DNA of 64,000 bases. Source: Flavobacterium johnsoniae (GTDB lineage: Bacteria > Bacteroidota > Bacteroidia > Flavobacteriales > Flavobacteriaceae). Shown piece after piece: positions 37,045-45,853 of the stretch; position 1 is the first letter of the stretch; each line of letters opens with the position of its first letter. A program made the position numbers and the translations under genes. The notes under the pieces are model-generated. The model saw only the letters and a program-made list of their open reading frames with translations, was not told the DNA's origin and searched no databases. The stretch is from assembly GCF_030388325.1 (NCBI RefSeq), contig NZ_CP103794.1:1488001-1552000 (forward strand). Direction: 5' to 3'.

Positions 37045-37392
37045 ATGAAAAAGATAATTTTAATCATGATGGTTGTTCTTTTTGGGTTTTCAGTTCAGGC
37101 TCAGACTCAAGCTAAAAAGAATAAAAATTTAAAATATACGACAGAAGTAAACGGTAACTGCGAGCAATGCAAAAAAAGAATCGAAAAAGCTGCTTACGGA
37201 GTTCCAGGTGTAAAAACGGCTAGTTGGGATATTAGCTCACATCAGCTTTCTGTTATTTTGAATGAAGAAAAGACCACTCCTTTAGATTTAAACAAAGCAA
37301 TTGCCAAAGTAGGTCATGATACTAAGGAAGTTAAAGCGACAACAGAAGATTATGATAATCTACATAGCTGTTGCAAGTATGTAAGAGAATAA
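37045..37392 (+). CDS. Exported heavy-metal-associated (HMA) domain protein
   Basis: A 115-residue exported protein (MKKIILIMMVVLFGFSVQAQ) with one ferredoxin-fold HMA domain. The metal site is NGNCEQCKKRIE with Cys39 and Cys42; the Met of the usual MxCxxC is replaced by Asn-Gly. A second double cysteine sits near the C-terminus (LHSCCKY, 109-110). It follows the receptor by 42 bases and ends in a terminator, completing a three-gene metal operon. It likely passes metal in the periplasm, as inferred from its fold and neighbours. Confidence 0.9.
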   Translation: MKKIILIMMVVLFGFSVQAQTQAKKNKNLKYTTEVNGNCEQCKKRIEKAAYGVPGVKTASWDISSHQLSVILNEEKTTPLDLNKAIAKVGHDTKEVKATTEDYDNLHSCCKYVRE

Positions 37393-37399
37393 TATTTGT

Positions 37400-37431
37400 A
37401 AAAGCCCAAACATTTAGTTTGGGCTTTTTTT
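37400..37431 (+). terminator. Terminator of the metal operon
   Basis: Stem AAAAGCCCAAAC 37400-37411 / 37417-37428 with loop ATTTA, then T residues. Confidence 0.92.
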
Positions 37432-37526
37432 AATAGTTAATTTATGTTTAAAATACCGCATTTTATTGCGGTTAAGGTAAATTATTGTTACTTTCACAAA
37501 CTTATAAAGATAACCAATCTCGTTTT

Positions 37527-38207
37527 ATGAATAATTTTGAATGGACCCAGTTACTAAACCCTGAATTTTATATTACTTTAAGTGTCGGAGGTTTTCAGAT
37601 TGGGTTGTTTATTGTGCTGTTTATAGTTTTTGCTGAGACAGGACTTTTTGCAGGTTTTTTTCTGCCTGGAGATAGTTTGCTTTTTTTAGCAGGGATTTAC
37701 AGTCGTGATTTAATTGAAAATGTTTTATTTATTCCAAACGACTTTATAAATGTCTTTTTGCTTGCAACTGCAGTTGCTATAATGGGAGTTTTAGGAAATA
37801 TGACAGGTTATTGGTTTGGAGCAAAAAGCGGTTATTATTTGTTCAAAAAAGAAGACACATTTTGGTTTAAGAAAAAATACCTTCTTCAATCGAAAGATTT
37901 CTTCGAAAAGTATGGAGGAAAAGCAATTATTTACGCAAGATTTCTTCCGATTTTTAGAACATTTGCTCCAATCGTTGCAGGAATTGTTTCGATGGACAAA
38001 AAGAAATTTATGTTTTATAATATCTTAAGTTCCTTCCTTTGGTCATTTATATTGATTTTTGCAGGGCACTATTTGTACGGTGTTTTCTTAAAGCAAGGAA
38101 TAGATTTGAAAAAACACATTGAATACATAATTATAATTATAATCGTAATCTCAACATTCCCAGTATTATTAAAGCTGTTAAAAAAGAGACCAAACGAGCA
38201 GATATAA
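37527..38207 (+). CDS. DedA family membrane protein
   Basis: A 226-residue polytopic inner-membrane protein of the DedA/SNARE-associated (VTT) family, linked to undecaprenyl-phosphate or phospholipid recycling. Typical blocks are ETGLFAGFFLPGDSLLFLAG, LGNMTGYWFGAKSGYYLF, FFEKYGGKAIIYARFLPIFR and FAPIVAGIVSM, including the conserved Arg of the FLPIFR motif. I choose ATG 37527; a TTG at 37485 would add 14 residues with no membrane segment. It stands alone between two terminators. Confidence 0.92.
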   Translation: MNNFEWTQLLNPEFYITLSVGGFQIGLFIVLFIVFAETGLFAGFFLPGDSLLFLAGIYSRDLIENVLFIPNDFINVFLLATAVAIMGVLGNMTGYWFGAKSGYYLFKKEDTFWFKKKYLLQSKDFFEKYGGKAIIYARFLPIFRTFAPIVAGIVSMDKKKFMFYNILSSFLWSFILIFAGHYLYGVFLKQGIDLKKHIEYIIIIIIVISTFPVLLKLLKKRPNEQI

Positions 38208-38230
38208 AAAATATCAATAGAAATTAAAAT

Positions 38231-38267
38231 AAAAAAGTCCGAAGTTTAGAACTTCGGACTTTTTTAT
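38231..38267. terminator. Bidirectional terminator after dedA
   Basis: Perfect 16-bp stem 38231-38246 / 38250-38265 with a three-base loop and A/T runs on both sides. Confidence 0.9.
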
Positions 38268-38348
38268 TTGCATATATTCATTCAAATAAAATTCTATTAT
38301 GTAGGAATGGTTTTATTCTATTTAATTCGAATAAAAATTTCAAAAGTA

Positions 38349-38418
38349 TAATTAACAATTAACAATTATCAATTATCAATTATCAATTATCAATTATCAA
38401 TTATCAATTATCAATTTT
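38349..38418. repeat. Tandem heptamer repeat CAATTAT
   Basis: Seven perfect copies of CAATTAT from 38363 to 38411, flanked by variant copies CAATTAA (38356) and CAATTTT (38412). It lies between the dedA terminator and the rodA stop. A related sequence occurs at 48361-48425. Confidence 0.9.
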
Positions 38419-38423
38419 AAATC

Positions 38424-39659
38424 TTACCATTCATTCACTTTATTGGCATCCATTTTAAGGAAGATAAACAACAATATTGTAAAGCCCCAAAGGCCAGATC
38501 CTCCGTATGAAAAGAAGGGCAGAGGAACTCCAATTGTTGGGAAAATTCCAATTACCATGGCAATGTTTACAAAGAAGTGTATAAAGAGAATTCCGGCGAC
38601 ACAATACCCATAAACTCGGCTGAATTTTGTTTTTTGTCTTTCTGCTAAATAAATTACTCTAAGTAATAATCCAACGAAAAGAGCAATAACAGTTAAAGAA
38701 CCCGCAAATCCCCATTCTTCACCCACAGTTGTAAAGATATAATCGGTATGTTGTTCTGGAACGAAACCACCTTTTGTTTGAGTTCCTTCAAGAAAACCTT
38801 TTCCAATCCATCCACCAGATCCAATCGCAATTTCAGACTGATTGGTGTTGTATCCAATACCTTTCATATCGACCGTTTTACCTAATAAAATATTGAAACG
38901 ATCTCTATGGTGTTGCTTGAAAACATTATCAAATACATAATCAACAGAAAAAACAAATCCAGACATTAAAACCAAAAGAATACCACTCAATATTATATTT
39001 CTGTCAACAACTCTGCCTTTGAAGTGAATTATAGCTAATACAACAAATGCAATTCCGATAACAACATAAGGTTCTAAAACTAACGTAAGGACGAATAATA
39101 CAATTGTGATAAAAGCGGTCCATACGTACCAAGAAGGTAAACCTTCTCTATAAAGTACAAGTATAAAAACACTATAAATTAAAGCACTCCCAGGATCTGG
39201 CTGTGGTAGAATCAACATTACAGGTAAAAGCATAATTGCCAACGCCTGAATCTGTCTATTGGTTTCTTTTAAATTAATCTGCGTGTCACTTAAATATTTA
39301 GCCAAAGCTAAAGAAGTTGCCGCTTTAGCAAATTCAGATGGCTGTAAAGTAAAACTTCCGATAGCATACCAGCAGCGTTGTCCTGCAATTGTTTTTCCAA
39401 AGAGAAATAATCCCGCAAGAGAAAGTAAAGAAACTCCAAATATTATACTAGCATATTTTTCGTAGAATTTACCATCAACAAAAAGTACGACAAATATCAA
39501 AGGAATTGTACAGCAAATAAAGATTAATTGCTTTTGATAAGTTCCATCTGTTGACAATAAAGAAGACGAATAAATATTCAGCCAGCCTAAAGTTACCAAC
39601 GCAATGTAGATAAAGACACTTATCCAATCAATATTATTTTTTACACTTTGATTCTTCAT
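38424..39659 (-). CDS. rodA: Rod shape-determining protein RodA (SEDS glycosyltransferase)
   Basis: A 411-residue SEDS-family peptidoglycan polymerase of the elongasome, with about ten membrane segments. Family marks include GSFTLQPSEFAKAATSLALA, LPQPDPGSALIY (with the functionally important Asp), EQHTDYIFTTVGEEWGFAGS and IGIFPTIGVPLPFFSYGGSG near the end. It is the last gene of the mreC-mreD-mrdA-rodA run, 15 bases after mrdA, its partner transpeptidase. Confidence 0.96.
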   Translation of the reverse strand: MKNQSVKNNIDWISVFIYIALVTLGWLNIYSSSLLSTDGTYQKQLIFICCTIPLIFVVLFVDGKFYEKYASIIFGVSLLSLAGLFLFGKTIAGQRCWYAIGSFTLQPSEFAKAATSLALAKYLSDTQINLKETNRQIQALAIMLLPVMLILPQPDPGSALIYSVFILVLYREGLPSWYVWTAFITIVLFVLTLVLEPYVVIGIAFVVLAIIHFKGRVVDRNIILSGILLVLMSGFVFSVDYVFDNVFKQHHRDRFNILLGKTVDMKGIGYNTNQSEIAIGSGGWIGKGFLEGTQTKGGFVPEQHTDYIFTTVGEEWGFAGSLTVIALFVGLLLRVIYLAERQKTKFSRVYGYCVAGILFIHFFVNIAMVIGIFPTIGVPLPFFSYGGSGLWGFTILLFIFLKMDANKVNEW

Positions 39660-39674
39660 TTGAAATAATCTTTC

Positions 39675-41648
39675 TTAGTTTTTCTTAGTAGTGTCTACTG
39701 CTGTTTTTTTAACTTCAGTTTTTGGTGCGGTTGTAATTGGCGCTTTTGGTTTTACAATTTTGGCCTGTAAAGCAGAGTCTTTTGGAACAGACTCGATTTT
39801 AAGAGCTGCGCTTATTCCGCCCAATTTAGCATATTCAGAAAGTAAGCTTTTGTTTAATACCCTTACTTCTAAATCAGTTCGTGTGATTTTCTTTCTTAAA
39901 TATTTTTCAATCATTAAACTTGCAATCGGACCAGCAACTGTTGCTCCAAAACCTCCATTTTCAATCATAACTGCAATTGCAATTTTTGGATTGTCTTTTG
40001 GTGCGAAAGCTACGAAAATTGAGTGATCTTTTAGTTTCTCTCTTTTACCGTTTATTTTCGCATAGTTCTCAGCAGTTCCTGTCTTTCCGCAAATATCAAT
40101 TCCTTCTACTCTAAGAGCATAAGCTGTACCTTTATTATATACATCAAATAATCCGCTGATAACAGGCGGAAAATATTTTTGATCAATTGAAGTAACATGT
40201 TTTGTAGTGAACTTTTCGTCTATTTTTTCTCCTTCAATCTTCTTAATGATATGAGGAGTATAATAGTAACCTTGATTAGCAACTGTTGCCATCATGTTGG
40301 CTAACTGGATAGGAGTCATCAAAACCTCCCCCTGACCAATTGCATTCGATACAATGGTAGAACTTCTCCATCCTCCGTTAGGATAAATTCTCTTATATGT
40401 TTTAGAAGTTGGAATATTACCTCTTTTTCCAATAGGTAAATCATAGCCCATAAATTGTCCTAAACCAAAACTTTTTACGTGATCACTCCAAACATCTACA
40501 GCTTTGCCTGGATCTTTATACTTGTTAATTGTAAGCATGTAAGCTTGTCCGAAATAAGTATTACAAGAGTTGTAAATTCCGTTATGCAACTGATGAGGTC
40601 CAAATCCGTGACATTTCATAAATCGCCCACCACCATAACTGAAACCATGATGACACATAAAAGTGGTTTGTTCGTTTACAACGCCTTCTTGAAGAGCAAC
40701 TAAACCAGTTAAAATTTTAAATGGTGAACCTGGAGGGTATTCTGCTAATAATCCTCTGTCGTATAATGGTTTTGCAATCGAATCGTAATATAAAAGCGTG
40801 TAATTTTTAGATCTCTGACGTCCAACAAGAATTCCTGGATCGTAAGAAGGAGCGGTAACAAGTGCTAAAATTTCACCCGATTTAGGTTCAATAGCAACAA
40901 TTCCACCTCTTTTGTTGATCATCAATTCTTCGCCATATTTTTGAAGTTCAGCATCGATCGTTAAATTAATGTCTTCTCCGGCAACGGCAATAGTATCGTA
41001 TTTTCCTTCTTTATAAGGACCAATTTCTCGGTTGTATTTATCTTTCTGAATATATTTTACACCTTTTATTCCGCGTAAAGTTTCTTCGTAGCTTTGTTCT
41101 ACACCTTGTTTTCCAATTAAATCACCACTATTGTAGTACGGATTTTTTGCAATCTGTTTTTCGTTTACCTGAGTGATAAAACCGAAAATATTTGCTCCAT
41201 AATCTACTTCATAATCACGTAGAGATCTTTTTTGGAAATAAAAACCTTCGTATTTTCTGATTTTTTCCTGAAAAGCAGCAAATTCATTTTTATTCAACTG
41301 AGATAAAAAAACAGAAGGAAGTCTAGGGCTGTAAACTTTTGCTTTTTCAATACGTTTGTGATATTCTTCTTGAGTAATATTTAAAAGTGCGCAGAATTCA
41401 GCTATATTAAGGTCATCTTTAATCTCTCTCGGAATAACCATAATATCATAAGAAGCTTGATTTGCAACAAGAAGTTTGCCGTTACGATCATAAATATAAC
41501 CTCTTTCGGGATAGTCATAAACTTTTTTTATCGCGTTATTTTCTGATTTCAGTTTGAAAGAATCATCGATAACTTGAAGGTAAAAGATTCTGATCACTAG
41601 CAAAGATGCTGCAATAATAATTATAGTGGGCAGCAGAACTTTTCTCAT
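39675..41648 (-). CDS. mrdA: Penicillin-binding protein 2
   Basis: A 657-residue class B PBP, the transpeptidase of cell elongation paired with RodA. It has an N-terminal membrane anchor (TIIIIAASLLVIRIFYLQV), a dimerisation domain and a transpeptidase domain with all three motifs: PPGSPFKILTG with nucleophile Ser308, the SCN motif in YNSCNTYFGQ, and KTG in DICGKTGTAEN. The C-terminal tail after about residue 610 is rich in Lys, Pro and Thr and is probably disordered. It overlaps mreD by 4 bases. Confidence 0.96.
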   Translation of the reverse strand: MRKVLLPTIIIIAASLLVIRIFYLQVIDDSFKLKSENNAIKKVYDYPERGYIYDRNGKLLVANQASYDIMVIPREIKDDLNIAEFCALLNITQEEYHKRIEKAKVYSPRLPSVFLSQLNKNEFAAFQEKIRKYEGFYFQKRSLRDYEVDYGANIFGFITQVNEKQIAKNPYYNSGDLIGKQGVEQSYEETLRGIKGVKYIQKDKYNREIGPYKEGKYDTIAVAGEDINLTIDAELQKYGEELMINKRGGIVAIEPKSGEILALVTAPSYDPGILVGRQRSKNYTLLYYDSIAKPLYDRGLLAEYPPGSPFKILTGLVALQEGVVNEQTTFMCHHGFSYGGGRFMKCHGFGPHQLHNGIYNSCNTYFGQAYMLTINKYKDPGKAVDVWSDHVKSFGLGQFMGYDLPIGKRGNIPTSKTYKRIYPNGGWRSSTIVSNAIGQGEVLMTPIQLANMMATVANQGYYYTPHIIKKIEGEKIDEKFTTKHVTSIDQKYFPPVISGLFDVYNKGTAYALRVEGIDICGKTGTAENYAKINGKREKLKDHSIFVAFAPKDNPKIAIAVMIENGGFGATVAGPIASLMIEKYLRKKITRTDLEVRVLNKSLLSEYAKLGGISAALKIESVPKDSALQAKIVKPKAPITTAPKTEVKKTAVDTTKKN

Positions 41649-42151
41649 CGTTTATTGGGCTTAATAAGATAAATTATTATTATGGAAGTGATTATCGTGA
41701 AAATAGAACTAAATAAGGTTCGGAGTAAAATGTCCCAGATAAATTTGAACTGGAATGCTTCTAGAACAAATAATACAATATGATGCATTAAAACCGAAAC
41801 CAATATAAACGAAAAACGTTCTGGTGTTAAAGATTCATTTAGTTTAATAGTTTGATATTCGTAACTCAGTCCAAATGAAAATTTAAAAATATAGGGCCTA
41901 TAATACGCTAAAATAACACAGGCAGTGGCATGTATTCCGCCAGAATTACAAAACATATCCATAGTTAATCCAAGTAAGAAACTCGAAATGATCAGACCTG
42001 CTTTATTGCTATTTACAGGATAAAGAATTATGTATAAGATATATGGAAAAGGACTTATGTATCCTAAGAAATTCATATTGTTGAAAATAACAATCTGAAT
42101 CGCCAGCAGTATAATAAATCGAAAAATATTGCCTAACACTGCGCTATTCAT
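41645..42151 (-). CDS. mreD: Rod shape-determining protein MreD
   Basis: A 168-residue membrane protein with about five hydrophobic segments, matching MreD in size and position. Sequence conservation in this family is low; SPFPYILYIILYPVNSNKAG and GLTMDMFCNSGGIHATACVI are the recognisable blocks. It overlaps mreC upstream by 8 bases and mrdA downstream by 4 bases, so it is translated as part of one elongasome operon. Confidence 0.92.
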   Translation of the reverse strand: MNSAVLGNIFRFIILLAIQIVIFNNMNFLGYISPFPYILYIILYPVNSNKAGLIISSFLLGLTMDMFCNSGGIHATACVILAYYRPYIFKFSFGLSYEYQTIKLNESLTPERFSFILVSVLMHHIVLFVLEAFQFKFIWDILLRTLFSSIFTIITSIIIIYLIKPNKR

Positions 42152-42968
42152 CTTTTTCCTTTTTTTCTAAATTAATAAGTTCTTCTCTATCCTTGCTTTT
42201 AATGATATAAACGTGTCCTAAGTTTGTCATGTCATTAAATAATTTCACTTTTATAACATAAAAACTTGTTTCTGTTTCTCTGTAAATAGTTTCAACAGTT
42301 CCGATATTGATTCCTTCAGGGAAAATTACAGATTGACCTCCAGTTACAATAGTGTCTCCTTTTCTAACTGACGCTAATCTCGGAACGTCTTTCAATTGTA
42401 CAAATCCAGTACTTTTTCCATCCCATGTTAAAGAACCAAAATGATTTGATTTTTTTAACTTGGCGTTAATCTGAGATTTCATGTTCAGAATACTGATCAC
42501 AGTAGAATATCTTGGTGAAGTATTGTCAACAATACCAACAATTCCTAAACTGTTTATTACTCCCATATCTGGTTTTACGCCTTCGTTAGCTCCAGAATTT
42601 AAAGTGATAAAGTTTTCGTGAGTGCTGTATGTGTTGTGAATCACTTTTGAAACAATAATATCAGCAGGTTTTACACCTTTGATAGTATCTGGTAAAGGTA
42701 ATTTCGTAGTGTCTTCTTTATTGAATAAAAGACTTTTTAATCTTGCGTTCTCAAGTACAAGTTCGTCGTTTTCAGCTCTTAAATTCAAATATTCATTAAC
42801 ACGATTGATTTTTTCATAAACACCGCCACTTAAAAAATTGGCTGAGTTTATTACTCTGCTTCTGTGAAAGGAATGGGACTGAATAGTGAGTCCTAACGAA
42901 ATACCTAAAAGCAGCAAAAACAGCAATCGATTACTGTTTCTTATAATGAAATTAAATATTTGCTGCAT
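42144..42968 (-). CDS. mreC: Rod shape-determining protein MreC
   Basis: A 274-residue protein with one N-terminal membrane helix (RLLFLLLLGISLGLTIQSHS), a coiled-coil stretch (about 55-85; NLRAENDELVLENARLKSLL) and the periplasmic beta-domain (NFITLNSGANEGVKPDMGVI, STVISILNMKSQINAKLKKS, GDTIVTGGQSVIFPEGINIG). It scaffolds PBP2 and RodA on the outer face of the inner membrane. It lies 111 bases downstream of mreB; a 9-bp hairpin in that gap may separate expression levels. Confidence 0.95.
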   Translation of the reverse strand: MQQIFNFIIRNSNRLLFLLLLGISLGLTIQSHSFHRSRVINSANFLSGGVYEKINRVNEYLNLRAENDELVLENARLKSLLFNKEDTTKLPLPDTIKGVKPADIIVSKVIHNTYSTHENFITLNSGANEGVKPDMGVINSLGIVGIVDNTSPRYSTVISILNMKSQINAKLKKSNHFGSLTWDGKSTGFVQLKDVPRLASVRKGDTIVTGGQSVIFPEGINIGTVETIYRETETSFYVIKVKLFNDMTNLGHVYIIKSKDREELINLEKKEKDE

Positions 42969-43022
42969 TTCTTGTCTGGTTATTTTGTTTCAGGATATGC
43001 TTTAAGGTTTCAAGTTTTACAA

Positions 43023-43047
43023 GGGTTAAATATTGAAAATTTAACCC
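43023..43047. other. Hairpin between mreB and mreC
   Basis: Perfect arms GGGTTAAAT 43023-43031 and ATTTAACCC 43039-43047 with a seven-base loop. No T run follows on either strand, so it is more likely an mRNA stability or processing element than a terminator. Confidence 0.5.
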
Positions 43048-43079
43048 TCATAAAAGTAAATTGATTGTTATTTTGAATC

Positions 43080-44108
43080 TTATTTGATTAAGATACTTTT
43101 AAATTTTGCAATGTTTTTAAGTGCCATTCCTGTACCGCGAACAACAGCTCTTAACGGATCTTCTGCAATATAAACAGGTAAATCTGTTTTTTGAGAGATA
43201 CGTTTGTCAAGACCTCTTAACATAGATCCTCCACCTGCTAAATAAATACCAGTATTGTAGATATCTGCTGCTAATTCTGGCGGAGTTTGAGATAATGTTT
43301 CCATTACTGCATCCTCGATACGCTGAATAGATTTATCTAATGCTTTTGCAATTTCACGGTAAGAAACATCAACTTGTTTTGGTTTCCCAGTAAGCAAATC
43401 TCTACCTTGAACTGACATATCTTCTGGCGGTCCGTCTAAATCTTCGATAGCCGCTCCGATTTGAATTTTAATTTTTTCAGCAGTACTTTCTCCAACAAAT
43501 AAGTTGTGTTGTGTACGCATATAATAAACGATATCATTCGTGAAAACGTCACCCGCAATTTTTACAGATTTATCACATACAATTCCGCCTAATGCAATTA
43601 CAGCGATTTCAGTTGTACCACCTCCGATATCAACAATCATGTTTCCTTTTGGTTGCATGATGTCGATTCCAATACCGATTGCAGCCGCCATTGGTTCGTG
43701 AATAAGGTAAACTTCTTTTCCGTTTACTCTTTCACAAGATTCTTTTACTGCACGCATTTCAACCTCAGTAATTCCAGACGGAATACAAACTACCATTCTT
43801 AAAGCTGGAGTAAACATTCTCTTTTTTAATGCTGGAATACTCTTAATGAACATATTGATCATTTTTTCAGAAGCATCAAAATCGGCAATTACACCATCTT
43901 TCAAAGGCCTTATGGTCTTGATGTTTTCATGCGTTTTACCTTGCATCATGTTGGCTTCTTTACCAACAGCGATGATTTTGCCTGAAACTCTGTCGCGTGC
44001 TACGATAGAGGGGCTGTCAATAACAACTTTATCATTGTGAATGATTAAAGTGTTTGCGGTACCAAGGTCTATTGCAATATCCTCAGTCATGAAATCAAAA
44101 AATCCCAT
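43080..44108 (-). CDS. mreB: Rod shape-determining protein MreB
   Basis: A 342-residue bacterial actin forming membrane-bound filaments that guide side-wall synthesis. Actin-fold nucleotide sites are clear: DLGTANTLI (phosphate 1), NMIVDIGGGTTEIAV (phosphate 2) and YLAGGGSMLRGLDKR (adenosine site). It starts with MGFFDFMTEDIAIDLGTAN, an amphipathic membrane-targeting start. purH lies 54 bases upstream on the same strand and mreC downstream. A TAACTTTG box is present 41 bases before the start. Confidence 0.97.
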   Translation of the reverse strand: MGFFDFMTEDIAIDLGTANTLIIHNDKVVIDSPSIVARDRVSGKIIAVGKEANMMQGKTHENIKTIRPLKDGVIADFDASEKMINMFIKSIPALKKRMFTPALRMVVCIPSGITEVEMRAVKESCERVNGKEVYLIHEPMAAAIGIGIDIMQPKGNMIVDIGGGTTEIAVIALGGIVCDKSVKIAGDVFTNDIVYYMRTQHNLFVGESTAEKIKIQIGAAIEDLDGPPEDMSVQGRDLLTGKPKQVDVSYREIAKALDKSIQRIEDAVMETLSQTPPELAADIYNTGIYLAGGGSMLRGLDKRISQKTDLPVYIAEDPLRAVVRGTGMALKNIAKFKSILIK

Positions 44109-44148
44109 AAGTTTTTTAGGGGTTTAAAATGTTATAAATTATTTTGAA

Positions 44149-44156
44149 CAAAGTTA
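44149..44156 (-). promoter_or_regulatory. Candidate -7 box of mreB
   Basis: TAACTTTG on the minus strand matches TANNTTTG, 41 bases before the mreB start and 7 bases after the purH stop. No well-placed TTG is seen. Confidence 0.45.
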
Positions 44157-44162
44157 AACAAA

Positions 44163-45689
44163 TTAATGTTTAAAATGACGAGTTCCTGTAAATACCATTG
44201 CAAGATTATTTTCATTGCAATAATTTATACTTAATTCGTCTTTTATCGAACCTCCTGGCTGAATTACAGCAGTTATTCCCGCTTTTTTAGCTAATTCTAC
44301 ACAATCCGGAAATGGGAAAAATGCATCACTTGCCATCGAAGCTCCATTCAAATCAAATCCAAAAGCTTTTGCTTTGTCAACAGCTTGAATTAAAGCGTCA
44401 ACTCTTGAAGTCTGACCTGTACCAGAAGAAATCAATGTTCCGTTTTTAGCAAATACAATTGTGTTTGATTTTGTATTCTTGCAGATTTTAGAAGCAAAGA
44501 TCAAATCTTCGATCTCTTGTGCAGTAGGTTCTGTTATTGTAACGGTTTTTAAATGCTCTTTATTATCCGTAATATTATTTCTGTCTTGAATTAACAAACC
44601 ATTAAGACAAGTTCTTACTTGGCGAGCTGGTAATTCAACTTCATTTTGAACTAAAATGATTCTGTTCTTTTTCTCTTGTAAAACCGCGACAGCCTCATCA
44701 TCATACGCAGGAGCGATAACCACTTCGCAGAATAATTTGTTGATTTCTTGTGCCGTTTCTAAATCAATTTTTGTGTTAGAAATTAACACTCCTCCAAAAG
44801 CAGAAGTAGGATCACAAGCTAAAGCGGCAAGATAAGCCTCGCTGATTGTTTTTCTAGAAGCCAATCCGCAAGCGTTATTGTGTTTTAGAATTGCGAATGT
44901 TGGTCCGTCTGTTTTAAATTCAGCAATTAAGTTAACTGCGGCATCAACATCAAGTAAATTGTTGTATGATAATTCTTTTCCGTGAATTTTGTTGAACATC
45001 GCGTCAAAATCTCCAAAGAAGAATCCCTTTTGGTGAGGATTTTCACCGTATCTTAAAACTTGACCATTTGCAATACTTTCTTTGTAAATAGTTTCGTCTG
45101 TATTGAAATAATTAAAAATTGCTCCATCATAATGAGATGAAACGTGGAATGCTTTAGTAGCAAACAATCTTCTGTTTTCTAAAGTTGTTGCACCGTCTTG
45201 CTCTGTAATCAAATCTAAAAGCATGCTGTATTCGTTTACAGAAGCTACGATTACCGTGTCTTTGAAATTTTTTGCACCAGCACGAATTAATGAAATTCCG
45301 CCAATGTCAATTTTTTCAATAATATCTTGTTCACTTGCGCCAGAAGCAACTGTTTTTTCAAAAGGATACAAATCAACAATTACCAAATCAATTTGAGGAA
45401 TGTCAAATTCTTTCATTTGCTGAACATCGCTCTCATTGTCCTGACGATTTAAAATTCCACCGAAAATTTTTGGGTGCAAAGTTTTTACTCTTCCTCCAAG
45501 AATTTCAGGAAATGAAGTAATATCTTCAACAGGAACCACCGGGATTCCAAGGTTTTTAATAAAATCTTCTGTTCCTCCAGTTGAGTAAAGTGTTACATTT
45601 TGTTCGTGTAATTTTCTAACAATTGGTTCTAATCCATCTTTAGAAAAAACAGAAATTAATGCTGATTGTATTTTTTTTGTTGTGCTCAT
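44163..45689 (-). CDS. purH: Bifunctional AICAR formyltransferase / IMP cyclohydrolase
   Basis: Catalyses the last two steps of purine (IMP) synthesis. I choose ATG 45689 (MSTTKKIQSALISVFSKDGL), the family-typical start; an ATG nine codons upstream is less likely. The N-terminal MGS-like cyclohydrolase domain holds LYSTGGTEDFIKNLGIPV and GGRVKTLHPKIFGGIL. The C-terminal transformylase domain holds LRYGENPHQKGFFFGD, KHNNACGLASRK with catalytic Lys and His, and IQPGGSIKDELSINYCNENN. 508 residues is normal. Confidence 0.97.
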   Translation of the reverse strand: MSTTKKIQSALISVFSKDGLEPIVRKLHEQNVTLYSTGGTEDFIKNLGIPVVPVEDITSFPEILGGRVKTLHPKIFGGILNRQDNESDVQQMKEFDIPQIDLVIVDLYPFEKTVASGASEQDIIEKIDIGGISLIRAGAKNFKDTVIVASVNEYSMLLDLITEQDGATTLENRRLFATKAFHVSSHYDGAIFNYFNTDETIYKESIANGQVLRYGENPHQKGFFFGDFDAMFNKIHGKELSYNNLLDVDAAVNLIAEFKTDGPTFAILKHNNACGLASRKTISEAYLAALACDPTSAFGGVLISNTKIDLETAQEINKLFCEVVIAPAYDDEAVAVLQEKKNRIILVQNEVELPARQVRTCLNGLLIQDRNNITDNKEHLKTVTITEPTAQEIEDLIFASKICKNTKSNTIVFAKNGTLISSGTGQTSRVDALIQAVDKAKAFGFDLNGASMASDAFFPFPDCVELAKKAGITAVIQPGGSIKDELSINYCNENNLAMVFTGTRHFKH

Positions 45690-45853
45690 TGTGTAGTTAT
45701 GATTTTGAGACTGCAAAAGTAGTTTTTTTATATATTATTTTAAAGAAATTAGTGTAACAAAATGCTAAAAAAATCTACTGATGAGTAAGTTAACTTTTAT
45801 TAGGTTTTTGAATTTAAATTATTGAATTTTACTTTATTGAAAAATACGAAAAT

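Noticed and set aside
38349..38418. Possible CRISPR array
   Set aside because: The unit is a 7-base tandem repeat with no spacers and no cas genes.
43023..43047. Terminator between mreB and mreC
   Set aside because: The stem is perfect but no T run follows on either strand, so it is listed as a hairpin only.
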